From assembly GCA_052145775.1 (NCBI GenBank), contig JBKQNY010000007.1, positions 1 to 64,000 of the forward strand: DNA of 64,000 nucleotides, in the 5' to 3' direction. This document shows, piece after piece, positions 10,668 to 18,819 of the stretch. The position numbers were made by a program, and so were the translations under genes. The number at the start of each line of letters is the position of its first letter. Positions within the stretch are counted from its first letter, which is position 1. The DNA comes from CAVYPR01 sp052145775. Its GTDB lineage: Bacteria; Actinomycetota; Acidimicrobiia; Acidimicrobiales; RAAP-2. Under the pieces are notes generated by a model. That model did not search any database and was not told where the DNA came from. It saw only the letters and a program-made list of their open reading frames with translations.

Positions 10668-13600
10668 TCAGACCCGCTCCACCCAGGCGCGGGCCCCTTC
10701 GACCCCGTCGAGCTCGAGCGCCGTCCCCTCACCGTCCCCGGGGCCGAGGACGACCTCGGTGGCCAGCACCTCCCGGGCGATGGACCCGACCAGCGCCTCC
10801 ACCTCGTCCGCCCCGACCAGGTGGAGGCGGATGCGGTCGGACACCTCGAAGCCGCTCGCCTTGCGCAGGTCCTGGACGTGGCGGACCACCTCGCGGGCGA
10901 GCCCGCGCCGGCGCAGGTCGTCGTCGAGGCGAAGGTCCAGGGCGACGACCTCGCCCCCCTCCCTCGAGACCGCGAACCCGGCCTGCCCCCGCACCCGCAG
11001 CTCCACCTCGCCCGGGGAGAGCGCTACCCGCCCGGCCGACAGGTCGACGGCCACCGAGCCCCCGGACTCGAGCGAGGCGGCGGCCGCCGCCGCGTCCACC
11101 TTGTCCAGGGCGGCCCGCACCTCCTTCACCGCCTCGCCCAGGCGGGGTCCGAGCACCTTGAAGTTGGGCACCAGCTCGAACTGGAGGACCTCCCCCAGCT
11201 CCTCGGTGACCACCACCTCGTCCACGTTGAGCTCGTCCTCCACCACGCCGCCGAGGAGGGGCGGGGCGCCGGGGGGGAGGAACACCAGGGCCCGGGCCAG
11301 GGGCTGGCGGACGCGGACACCGGCCTCGCCGCGGGCGGCCCGGCCGAGCGAGGTGAGCCGGCGGGCCAGCGCCATCTGGGCCTCGAGGTCGGGGTCGACG
11401 GCCGCGCCCCACCCCGCGGCCGCCGCGGCGCGCCGGTCCGCCGGGGCCTCCCCGGCGGACCGCTCGGGCCAGTCGGCCAGGTGCACGGAGTCGTCCTCGG
11501 CGGCCCCGGTGAGCTCCCGCCACAGGCGGTCGGCCAGGAAGGGGCAGAACGGGGCGAGCAGGACCGACACCGTCACCAGCGCCTGGTGCAGGGTGGCCTG
11601 GGCGGACAGCGAGTCGGCCGGCGGCGCGTCGGGGTCGGTCCGCCAGAACCGCCGCCGGCTCCGCCGCACGTACCAATTGGAGAGGTCGTCCACCAGCTCG
11701 GCCAGGGCCGTGGCCGCCTCCAGGGGCTCGTAGGCGTCGAGGGCCTCCGTCACCCGGGCCACCGTCGAGCCCACCCGCGACAGCGCCCAGCGGTCGAGGG
11801 CCGGCCGGTCGGCAGCGTCGGGCACGGCGGGGTCGTCGGGGTCGAACCCGTTCAACGAGGCGTAGGTGGTGAAGAAGCTGAGGGTGTTCCACAGGGTGAG
11901 CGGCGTCTCGCGCAAGGAGGCGTCGATGACCGCAAGGCTCACCCGGGTGGGCGTCCAGGGCGAGCCCTGGCTGAACATCCACCACCGCAGCGGGTCGGCC
12001 CCCCGGGTGCCGAGGATCTCCCAGGGGTCGATCACGTTCCCCACGGACTTGGACATCTTTCGGCCGTCGGCGTCGACGATGTGCCCCAGGCACATGACGT
12101 GGCGGTAGGGGGCCCGGCCGAAGACCAGGGTGTTCACCGCCAGCAGCGAGTAGAACCACCCCCGGGTCTGGTCGATGGCCTCGGTGATGAAGTCGGCCGG
12201 GAAGGCGAACGCCTCCTCGGAGCCCGGGGCCCAGGGGTAGCCGACCTGGGCTGCCGGCATCGAGCCCGAGTCGAACCAGGCGTCGATCACCGCCTCGACA
12301 CGGCGGGCTGCGGGCACGGTCAGCGCCGAGGCCACGTCCCCGGTGACCGCCCCGGCCGCACTGGAGGCCGCGGCCACCATGGCGCACTCGGGGCACGGGA
12401 ACTCCACCTCGTCGATGGCCGGACGGTGCGGGTCGACGTCGCGCACGTCGTGCCCGGCCAGCTCGGAGAGCTCGGCCAGCGAGCCGACGCAGAAGACGTG
12501 GCCGTCGTCGCACCGCCACACGGGAAGCGGGGTGCCCCAGTAGCGGTCGCGCGAGAGCGCCCAGTCGACGTTGTTCTCCAGCCACTCCCCGAACCGGCCG
12601 TCGCGGATGTAGGCGGGGTGCCAGTCGACGGCCTGGTTGGCCGACAGCAGGTCGGCTTTGCGGGTCGAGGTGGCCACGTACCAGCTGGGCTTGCCCCAGT
12701 AGACGAGGGGGGTCCCGCACCGCCAGCAATGGGGGTAGGAGTGGACGTGGGGCTGGCGCCGGAGCAGCAGCCCCTCGGCCTCCAGCCGGTCGTTGATGTC
12801 GTGATTGGCCTTGCGCACCTCTCGCCCGGACAGCCACCCGGCCGCCTCGGTGAACCGGCCGTCGGGGCCGACGGGGTTGAGGGTGGGCAGGCCGTGCTCG
12901 CGGCCGACCTGGCGGTCGATCTCGCCGAAGGCCGGGGCCAGGTGCACGAGGCCGGTGCCCTCCTCGGTGGTGACGTAGTCGGCGGTCACCACCCGCCACC
13001 CGTCCGCCCCGTGGGGGACGGCCACCGCGTCGAGGGGTCGGCGGTAGCGGGCGCCGAAGAGGAGGCGCCCCGGGACGCGGTGGGTGATCCGGGCGCCCTC
13101 CCCGAACACCGCCTCGACCAGTGGCTCGGCCACCAGCTTGCGGTCAACCACGGCGTAGACGAGGTCGGGATGGACGGCGACCCCGCTGTTGGAGGGGAGC
13201 GTCCAGGGGGTGGTGGTCCACACCACGAGGTGGGTGGCGTCGCCCACCACCGCGGGGTCGGGGTCCTCCAGGGGCAGCAGCACGTAGGCCGACTCGTCTT
13301 CCTCGTCGGCGTAGACGCCGGGCTGCCCGAGCTCGTGGCTGGACAGCGCGGTCCCGCACCTCGGGCAGTAGGGGACGACCTTCAGGTCCTCGTAGAGGAG
13401 GCCCTGGTCGAACAGGTGCTTGAGGTGCCACCAGACGGACTGGACGTAGTCGGGGTCGAAGGTCCAGTAGGCGGCGGACAGGTCCACCCAGTAGCCGATC
13501 CGTTCGGTGAGCTTCTGCCAGTCCTCCACGTAGTCGAGGACCGAGTCCCGGCAGAGCCGGGTGAACTCGGCGATGCCCACCTCGTCCTCGATCTGGCGCT

Positions 13601-13913
13601 TGCCGGTGATGCCCAGCCGGCGCTCGACCTCCACCTCCACCGGGAGCCCGTGGGTGTCCCAGCCGGCCCGCCGGGCCACCAGGAAGCCGCGCATGGTGCG
13701 GTAACGGCAGAAGAGGTCCTTGTAGACCCGGGCCCACACGTGGTGCAGGCCGGGCCGGCCGTTGGCCGTGGGCGGACCCTCGTAGAAGACCCAGGGCTCG
13801 GACCCCTCCCGGCGGCCGACCGAGCGCTCGAAGACCAGGTGCCGGCGCCAGCGGGACAGCTCCTCCTCCTCCAGCGTGACGAAGTCGGCGTCGGGCGGGA
13901 CGGGGCGGAACAA
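10668..13913 (-). CDS. ileS: Isoleucyl-tRNA synthetase, type 2
   Basis: 1081 aa class I synthetase. The HIGH-type motif is GLHHVWAR near residue 50, the editing (CP1) domain carries TTTPWTLPSN, and the KMSKS motif is RKMSKSVGN. The C-terminus ends without the four-Cys zinc finger of E. coli IleS and has the extension seen in the eukaryote-like type 2 enzymes of actinobacteria, which as a class are less sensitive to mupirocin (family knowledge). No ATG or GTG fits the N-terminus; a TTG at 13913 with GGAG five bases upstream gives LFRPVPPDADFVTLEEEE and is the best start. Confidence 0.94.
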   Translation of the reverse strand: MFRPVPPDADFVTLEEEELSRWRRHLVFERSVGRREGSEPWVFYEGPPTANGRPGLHHVWARVYKDLFCRYRTMRGFLVARRAGWDTHGLPVEVEVERRLGITGKRQIEDEVGIAEFTRLCRDSVLDYVEDWQKLTERIGYWVDLSAAYWTFDPDYVQSVWWHLKHLFDQGLLYEDLKVVPYCPRCGTALSSHELGQPGVYADEEDESAYVLLPLEDPDPAVVGDATHLVVWTTTPWTLPSNSGVAVHPDLVYAVVDRKLVAEPLVEAVFGEGARITHRVPGRLLFGARYRRPLDAVAVPHGADGWRVVTADYVTTEEGTGLVHLAPAFGEIDRQVGREHGLPTLNPVGPDGRFTEAAGWLSGREVRKANHDINDRLEAEGLLLRRQPHVHSYPHCWRCGTPLVYWGKPSWYVATSTRKADLLSANQAVDWHPAYIRDGRFGEWLENNVDWALSRDRYWGTPLPVWRCDDGHVFCVGSLAELSELAGHDVRDVDPHRPAIDEVEFPCPECAMVAAASSAAGAVTGDVASALTVPAARRVEAVIDAWFDSGSMPAAQVGYPWAPGSEEAFAFPADFITEAIDQTRGWFYSLLAVNTLVFGRAPYRHVMCLGHIVDADGRKMSKSVGNVIDPWEILGTRGADPLRWWMFSQGSPWTPTRVSLAVIDASLRETPLTLWNTLSFFTTYASLNGFDPDDPAVPDAADRPALDRWALSRVGSTVARVTEALDAYEPLEAATALAELVDDLSNWYVRRSRRRFWRTDPDAPPADSLSAQATLHQALVTVSVLLAPFCPFLADRLWRELTGAAEDDSVHLADWPERSAGEAPADRRAAAAAGWGAAVDPDLEAQMALARRLTSLGRAARGEAGVRVRQPLARALVFLPPGAPPLLGGVVEDELNVDEVVVTEELGEVLQFELVPNFKVLGPRLGEAVKEVRAALDKVDAAAAAASLESGGSVAVDLSAGRVALSPGEVELRVRGQAGFAVSREGGEVVALDLRLDDDLRRRGLAREVVRHVQDLRKASGFEVSDRIRLHLVGADEVEALVGSIAREVLATEVVLGPGDGEGTALELDGVEGARAWVERV

Positions 13914-13957
13914 GGGTTCTCCAGGTCGGGACGGGCCGGCGGGCGGTGCGCCAAAGA

Positions 13958-14698
13958 CTAGAGGCTGGCCGGACGGGTCCGGCCCGGGTGCGCGGCGCCC
14001 GGAGCGGCCATCGGGTCGGCGCCGTGCGCCGCCGCCACCCTGGCGTAGAGCGCCTCGTCGGCCTGGACGAGGGAGTCGAGCACGGCGTCGGCGATGGCGA
14101 ACGCCGGCCGGTCGCGTTCGGCCGGCTCGGGCACCGCCACGCAGGCCATGCGGGCCGCCTTGGCCGCCAACACGCCGGCCGGGGCGTCCTCCCACACCAG
14201 GCAGCGGTCCGGGGCCACCCCGAGGCGGTCGGCGGTGGTGAGGAACACCCCGGGGTGGGGCTTGCCGTAGGGCTCGTCCTCGGCCGAGTGGACCAGCGAG
14301 AACTCGCCCGACAGGCCGAAGTGGTCGAGCACGTAGTTGATCAGCCGGTACTCCGACGACGAGGCGACGGCCAGCGGGAGGCCGTGGCCCCGGCACAGCT
14401 CCAGGGCCACCGAGACGCCCGGCTGCAGTCGCCCGCGGGCGGCGACCAGCTCCATGACCCGGTCCACCACGGCGACCGCCACGGCGTCGGGGTCGGGTCC
14501 CTCCCAGGGATGGCGCTCGAACCAGTACCGCGTCACCTCGCCCACGAACATGCCCTTGGTCTGGCGGCAGGACGAAGCGAGGAGCGGCACGCCGAGGCCA
14601 CCCAGGATCTCGATCTCGGCCTCGTGCCAGAGCGGCTCGGAGTCGACGAGGAGGCCGTCCATGTCGAAGACGGCGGCACCGAAGACGGCGTCGTTCAC
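13958..14698 (-). CDS. HAD-superfamily phosphatase, beta-phosphoglucomutase/YniC-like
   Basis: 246 aa. Motif I is FDMDGLLVDSEPLW (two catalytic Asp), motif II the Ser in VASSSEYR, motif III GKPHPGVFL and motif IV VWEDAPAGVLAA. A helical cap lies between motifs I and II. It most resembles sugar-phosphate phosphatases of the HxpB/YniC group; substrate unknown. The GTG at 14698 starts the first beta strand, with no clear ribosome-binding site. It lies between ileS and the glutathione peroxidase on the same strand, separated by gaps of about 30-45 bases. Confidence 0.9.
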   Translation of the reverse strand: MNDAVFGAAVFDMDGLLVDSEPLWHEAEIEILGGLGVPLLASSCRQTKGMFVGEVTRYWFERHPWEGPDPDAVAVAVVDRVMELVAARGRLQPGVSVALELCRGHGLPLAVASSSEYRLINYVLDHFGLSGEFSLVHSAEDEPYGKPHPGVFLTTADRLGVAPDRCLVWEDAPAGVLAAKAARMACVAVPEPAERDRPAFAIADAVLDSLVQADEALYARVAAAHGADPMAAPGAAHPGRTRPASL

Positions 14699-14728
14699 CG
14701 CGGGCCTCCCGGGCGCAGCGAGGTCCGC

Positions 14729-15217
14729 TCAGCCGGGCAGCTGGGCCTCGATGGCCCCGACCAGCGCGGGGTCCTCCGGATCGACCTGGGGACGGAACCG
14801 GGCCACCACCTCGCCCGAAGGCGACACCAGGAACTTCTCGAAGTTCCAGGTCACGTCACCGGCCTGTCCGTCGTCGTCGGGCACCGTCGTCAGCTCGGCG
14901 TAGATGGGGTGCCGGTGCTCCCCGTTCACGTCGATCTTCTCGAACAGGGGGAAGGTCACCCCGTAGGTCGTCGAACAGAACTCGGCGATCTCCTCGGCCG
15001 ACCCCGGCTCCTGGCCCAGGAACTGGTTGCAGGGGAAGCCGAGCACGCTGAACCCCCGGCCCTCGTAGCGCTCCTGGAGCCGCTCGAGGCCCTCGTACTG
15101 CGGGGTCAGACCGCACTTGGAAGCGACGTTGACCAGGAGCAGCGCCTTGCCGCGCTGGGGGGCCAACGAGGAGTGCTCGCCGGAGAGGGTGTCGATGGGG
15201 ATGTCGTAGAGGTCCAT
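14729..15217 (-). CDS. Glutathione peroxidase-family thiol peroxidase
   Basis: 162 aa. The peroxidatic Cys35 sits in NVASKCGLTPQY, and the GFPCNQF and WNFEKFLV segments complete the Cys-Gln-Trp-Asn active site. Enzymes with Cys instead of selenocysteine generally use thioredoxin rather than glutathione as reductant; actinobacteria mostly lack glutathione. A TAACGT -10 hexamer (15224-15229) lies 6 bases before the ATG, suggesting a leaderless mRNA. Divergent from the quinone oxidoreductase gene. Confidence 0.94.
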   Translation of the reverse strand: MDLYDIPIDTLSGEHSSLAPQRGKALLLVNVASKCGLTPQYEGLERLQERYEGRGFSVLGFPCNQFLGQEPGSAEEIAEFCSTTYGVTFPLFEKIDVNGEHRHPIYAELTTVPDDDGQAGDVTWNFEKFLVSPSGEVVARFRPQVDPEDPALVGAIEAQLPG

Positions 15218-15223
15218 CGCGCC

Positions 15224-15229
15224 ACGTTA
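15224..15229 (-). promoter_or_regulatory. -10 element (TAACGT) of the glutathione peroxidase gene, leaderless
   Basis: On the minus strand TAACGT is followed by 6 bases and then the ATG at 15217. A second hexamer, TACCGT at 15284-15289 on the plus strand, may serve the divergent oxidoreductase. Confidence 0.5.
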
Positions 15230-15339
15230 GCGAGGCCGGTCCACGGGCCGCCCGGCCGAGCCGCCCGTACAGATTCCACTGAGTACCGTCTGACTGCGGT
15301 CCGGCGCGCGGCCGGGCTGCACCGAGAGAGGGGGCGGCC

Positions 15340-16284
15340 ATGCACGCCGTGGTCATCGACGGGGGCGAGCTCTCCTACGTGGAGCGGCCGGACCCGGTGC
15401 CCGGGGACACCGAGCTGCTGGTGGCGGTCGAGGCCGCCGGCCTCAACGCGGCCGACCTCCTGCAGCGCCGCGGCCACTACCCGGCCCCCGCCGGCTCGCC
15501 GGCCGACATCCCCGGGCTCGAGCTGGCCGGGGTGGTGGCCGCCGTGGGCCCCCGGGTCACCCGCTTCGCCACCGGGGACCGGGTGATGGCAGTGGTGGGT
15601 GGAGGGGCCCAGGCCACCCTGGCCGTGGTGGACGAGACGCACGCGCTCGCCGTGCCCGACACGGTGGGCTGGGCCGAGGCCGGCGGGTTCCCCGAGGCCT
15701 TCTCCACCGCCCACGACGCGCTGTTCACCCAGTGCGGCCTCGCCCTGGGCGAGCGGGTGCTGGTCACCGGCGCGGCCGGCGGCGTGGGCACGGCCGCGGT
15801 CCAGCTGGCGGCGGCGGCCGGCGCCACCGTGGTGGCCTCGGTGCGCGACCCGTCACGTCGCCCCGCGCTGGCCACCCTCGGGGCGGCCGAGGTGGTCGGC
15901 CCCGAGGAGGCGGCCGTCGCCGGACCCTACGACGTGGTCCTCGAGCTGGTGGGCGCCGCCAGCCTGCCCGGGGCATTGCGATCCCTGGCCACCGGTGGTC
16001 GGGTGGCGGTCGTCGGCGTGGGGAGCGGCGCCCGGATCGAGCTCGACCTGCTCGGCCTCATGGCCGCCCGGGCAAGGATCGGCGGCTCGACGCTACGGTC
16101 CCGCGACCGCCGGGAGAAGGCCGACGTGGCCGCCGCCGTGGCCGCGCACGCGGTGCCCCTCCTCGCCCGGGGAACGGTCCGGGTCCCGGTGTGCGAGACC
16201 TTCCCCATGGCCGAGGTGGAACTGGCCCACGACCGCTTCGCCCGCGGGTCCAAGCTCGGCAAGGTCGTCCTCGTCACCCGATGA
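15340..16284 (+). CDS. NADPH:quinone oxidoreductase (zinc-free MDR/QOR type)
   Basis: 314 aa medium-chain dehydrogenase/reductase. N-terminal GroES-like domain (AGLNAADLLQRRGHYPAPAG, PGLELAGVVAAVG) without the catalytic zinc ligands, then a Rossmann domain with VTGAAGGVGTAAVQLA for NADPH. This group reduces quinones or enones and is often linked to detoxification. AGGGGG precedes the ATG at 15340. Convergent with the SnoaL-like gene. Confidence 0.9.
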   Translation: MHAVVIDGGELSYVERPDPVPGDTELLVAVEAAGLNAADLLQRRGHYPAPAGSPADIPGLELAGVVAAVGPRVTRFATGDRVMAVVGGGAQATLAVVDETHALAVPDTVGWAEAGGFPEAFSTAHDALFTQCGLALGERVLVTGAAGGVGTAAVQLAAAAGATVVASVRDPSRRPALATLGAAEVVGPEEAAVAGPYDVVLELVGAASLPGALRSLATGGRVAVVGVGSGARIELDLLGLMAARARIGGSTLRSRDRREKADVAAAVAAHAVPLLARGTVRVPVCETFPMAEVELAHDRFARGSKLGKVVLVTR

Positions 16285-16294
16285 CGCCGGGGCT

Positions 16295-16708
16295 CTAGAC
16301 CTCCAGCAGCTCGAGCGCGTCGAACTCCCAGAAGGCGCGCAGCGCCACCAGCTTCCCCTTCCCGTCGGTACGGTAGGTGGAGACGTTGTGCACCACGGCC
16401 ACGTGCTTCCCCCCGGCCAGCGTCGTGCGGATGGTCAGCACGTCGGCCACCTCGTCGCCGCAGAGGTAGGAGCTGTGGACCTCGAAGGCGACGTGCTCGC
16501 TGGGGGCGACCACCGTGTCGTAGAAGGCGGCGATGGCCTCGCGGCCCCGGTGGCCCAGACCTGCCGGGTCGAAGGGCGAGGGCCCGACCGGGTCCGCCAC
16601 CAGCGCGTCGTCGGTGAACAGGGCGAGCCACCCCTCACGGTCCTTGGCCTCCACCGCCGCCCTCGAGCGCCGTCCGAGCTCCCGAGCGTCAGGTGCCCCT
16701 CCAGCCAT
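16295..16708 (-). CDS. SnoaL/NTF2-fold protein (ketosteroid isomerase-like)
   Basis: 137 aa. The pattern of SRAAVEAKDREGWLALFTDDALVADPVG at the N-terminus, GREAIAAFYDTVV in the middle and LRAFWEFDALELL at the end is that of NTF2-fold SnoaL/ketosteroid isomerase-like proteins. Such proteins are often cyclases, isomerases or dehydratases for hydrophobic substrates; activity here is unknown. It follows the LLM oxidoreductase gene on the same strand after 31 bases and has GGAAGGGGG before the ATG, so the two may form an operon. Confidence 0.82.
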   Translation of the reverse strand: MAGGAPDARELGRRSRAAVEAKDREGWLALFTDDALVADPVGPSPFDPAGLGHRGREAIAAFYDTVVAPSEHVAFEVHSSYLCGDEVADVLTIRTTLAGGKHVAVVHNVSTYRTDGKGKLVALRAFWEFDALELLEV

Positions 16709-16739
16709 CGCCGCCCCCTTCCCTTTCGTTCCGGCGCCC

Positions 16740-17615
16740 TCAGCGCGTCTTTTGGATCACCGTCTCTGCGAACCAGCGGAGCTTGTCGACTTTGTCCGAC
16801 AGCGGCTCGATGTCCGGCCCCACCTCGTACGGCCAGCGGAACCCCACGATGACGTCGGTCACCCCCTCCTCCTCGAGGCGCCCCACCCCCTCGACGCTGA
16901 ACCCGTCCATGGAGATCACGTGGACCTCAAAGGGTCGCCCGGCCGTCCCCTCCTCCTGGCGCAGCTCGGCAAGGCGGTGGAGCAGGCCTGGCAGATCCTC
17001 GGGATCGCCGCCCCCGTGGACCCACCCATCGCCGTCGCGCGCCGCCCGGCGGAGGGCCGCCTCCCCGTGGCCGCCGATGAGGAGGGGGATGGGCTCGGTG
17101 GGGACCGGGGTGATCTTGATGGGCGGCACGTCGAACGCCTCCCCGTGGTGCTCGAAGTAGCCGCCGGCCGACAGCCCGCGCACGATGGCCACCGCGTCGT
17201 CCATCCTCGTGCCCCTCCCCTCCCAGGGCACGCCGAGGATGTCGTAGTCCTCCCGCCACGGGCTGGTCCCCACCCCGAGGACCAGGCGGTTCCCGGTGAG
17301 CACGGCGGTGGAGGTGGCCTGCTTGGCCACCAGCACCGGGTGGCGGATGGGCAGCTTCACCACGAAGGTCACGAAGCGGATCCGCTCGGTCACCGCGCCC
17401 ATGGCCGGGATGAGGGAGAACGGCTCGAGGAAGGGCTTGTCGTCGAGGAACTCCCGGGTCCCGTCGGGGTTGAACGGGTAGACGCTGTCGGAGGTCTTCG
17501 GGTAGCAGATGCTGTCGGGAACGACCATCGAGTCGTAGCCGGCGTCCTCGGCCGCCCGGGCCAGGGGCAGGTAGAAGGCGGGGTCGGTCATCGACTCGGC
17601 GTAGGAGAAGCGCAC
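16740..17615 (-). CDS. LLM-class flavin-dependent oxidoreductase (F420-type)
   Basis: 291 aa TIM barrel of the luciferase-like family: FYLPLARAAEDAGYDSMVVPDS, the LVLGVGTSPWREDYDILGVP strand-turn and IPLLIGGHGEAALRRAARDGDGW. Actinobacterial members commonly use F420 or FMN. The GTG at 17615 has GGAGG four bases upstream and was preferred over an upstream GTG. Divergent from the FMN oxidase gene with about 65 bases between. Confidence 0.88.
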   Translation of the reverse strand: MRFSYAESMTDPAFYLPLARAAEDAGYDSMVVPDSICYPKTSDSVYPFNPDGTREFLDDKPFLEPFSLIPAMGAVTERIRFVTFVVKLPIRHPVLVAKQATSTAVLTGNRLVLGVGTSPWREDYDILGVPWEGRGTRMDDAVAIVRGLSAGGYFEHHGEAFDVPPIKITPVPTEPIPLLIGGHGEAALRRAARDGDGWVHGGGDPEDLPGLLHRLAELRQEEGTAGRPFEVHVISMDGFSVEGVGRLEEEGVTDVIVGFRWPYEVGPDIEPLSDKVDKLRWFAETVIQKTR

Positions 17616-17666
17616 GGGACCTCCGAATTGGGATGGGCGGCGGGGTCGGCCCCCAGCAGGCCGCTC

Positions 17667-17672
17667 TACCAT
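17667..17672 (+). promoter_or_regulatory. -10 element (TACCAT) for the FMN oxidase operon, leaderless
   Basis: TACCAT ends 7 bases before the GTG at 17680, with no Shine-Dalgarno between. Confidence 0.5.
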
Positions 17673-17679
17673 TCGGCCT

Positions 17680-18819
17680 GTGGTCCCCCATCCTGCCAGC
17701 CCGCCGTCGGGCGCGCCCCACCCCTCCGACCACGTCGACCTCGACTTGGTGGAGGAAGAGGCGCGCCGGCTCATCGGCGAGATGCCCTACGCCTACTACG
17801 CCGGCGGGGCCGAGGGCGAGCGGCTCCTGGCCGACAACGTCGCCGCCTGGTCGCGCTGGCGGCTCCATCCCCGGATCCTGGTCGACGTCTCGGCGGTGTC
17901 CACGGCCACCACCGTCCTGGGCGCGCCGGTGGCCAACCCCTTCCTGGTGGCCCCCACGGCCATCCACGGGCTGGCCCACCCCGAGGCCGAGGTGGCCACG
18001 GCCCGGGGCGCGGCCGCGGCCGGTTCGTGCCTGGTGCTCTCGTCCCTCGCCACGCGCTCGCTCGAGGACGTGGCGGCCGCCGCCCCCGGGGCGCCGCGGT
18101 GGATGCAGGTCTACGTGCTGCGCGACCGGGGTCGCACGGCCCAGATGGTGGCCCGGACGGCCTCCGCCGGCTACTCGGCCCTGGTGCTCACGGTCGACGC
18201 ACCGGTCTCGGGGCTCCGCCTGCGCGAGGTGCGCGGCGGCGTGCATCTCCCCGAGGACCTCGCACTCCCCAACCTGGCCGCCTCCAGCACCGAGCGCGCC
18301 CGGGAGGGAGGCTTCATGGCCGTGGTGACCGGGGAGTTCGACCCGGCCCTCACCTTCGACGACGTGGGGTGGCTGGCCGGCCTGGCCGGCCTCCCGGTGG
18401 TGGTGAAGGGGGTGCTGCGGGCCGACGACGCCGCCCGTTGCGTGGAGGCCGGGGCGGCGGCGGTCGTCGTCTCCAACCACGGGGGCCGCCAGCTCGACGA
18501 CGCACCGGCCACCGCCGACGTGCTGGGTGCGGTGGTCGAGGCCGTGGGCGGGCGTGCCGAGGTCTACGTCGACGGCGGCATCCGCCGCGCCGCCGACGCC
18601 GCCAAGGCGCTCGCCATGGGTGCCCGCGGGGTGCTGATCGGCCGTCCGGTGCTGTGGTCACTGGCCACCGGGGGAGCTGAGGGGGTGGCCGGACTGCTCG
18701 GGTGCTTCGAGCGCGAGCTCCGTCGGGTGATGGCGCTGTGCGGGGCGCCGTCGGTGCCCGCCCTCGACCGCTCCCTCGTGCTGCCGGCCGGGCGGCCCGG
18801 CCCAGGGGAGGCGCCGTGA
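17680..18819 (+). CDS. FMN-dependent alpha-hydroxy acid oxidase/dehydrogenase
   Basis: 379 aa. The family TIM barrel is complete: YAYYAGGAEGERLLADN at the start, FLVAPTAIHGLAHPEAE, MQVYVLRDR, VVVKGVLRADDAARCVEAGA, then the catalytic-His motif VVSNHGGRQLDD and the FMN phosphate site VDGGIRRAADAAKALAMGA. It oxidises an (S)-2-hydroxy acid to the 2-oxo acid (lactate, glycolate or a longer one). It overlaps the downstream acyl-CoA ligase start by 4 bases (GTGA), so the two products may act in one pathway. Leaderless start chosen from the -10 at 17667. Confidence 0.92.
   Translation: MVPHPASPPSGAPHPSDHVDLDLVEEEARRLIGEMPYAYYAGGAEGERLLADNVAAWSRWRLHPRILVDVSAVSTATTVLGAPVANPFLVAPTAIHGLAHPEAEVATARGAAAAGSCLVLSSLATRSLEDVAAAAPGAPRWMQVYVLRDRGRTAQMVARTASAGYSALVLTVDAPVSGLRLREVRGGVHLPEDLALPNLAASSTERAREGGFMAVVTGEFDPALTFDDVGWLAGLAGLPVVVKGVLRADDAARCVEAGAAAVVVSNHGGRQLDDAPATADVLGAVVEAVGGRAEVYVDGGIRRAADAAKALAMGARGVLIGRPVLWSLATGGAEGVAGLLGCFERELRRVMALCGAPSVPALDRSLVLPAGRPGPGEAP

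Noticed and set aside
10821..13961. A 1046-codon open frame on the plus strand
   Set aside because: Fully antisense to ileS, low-complexity composition; no start signal.
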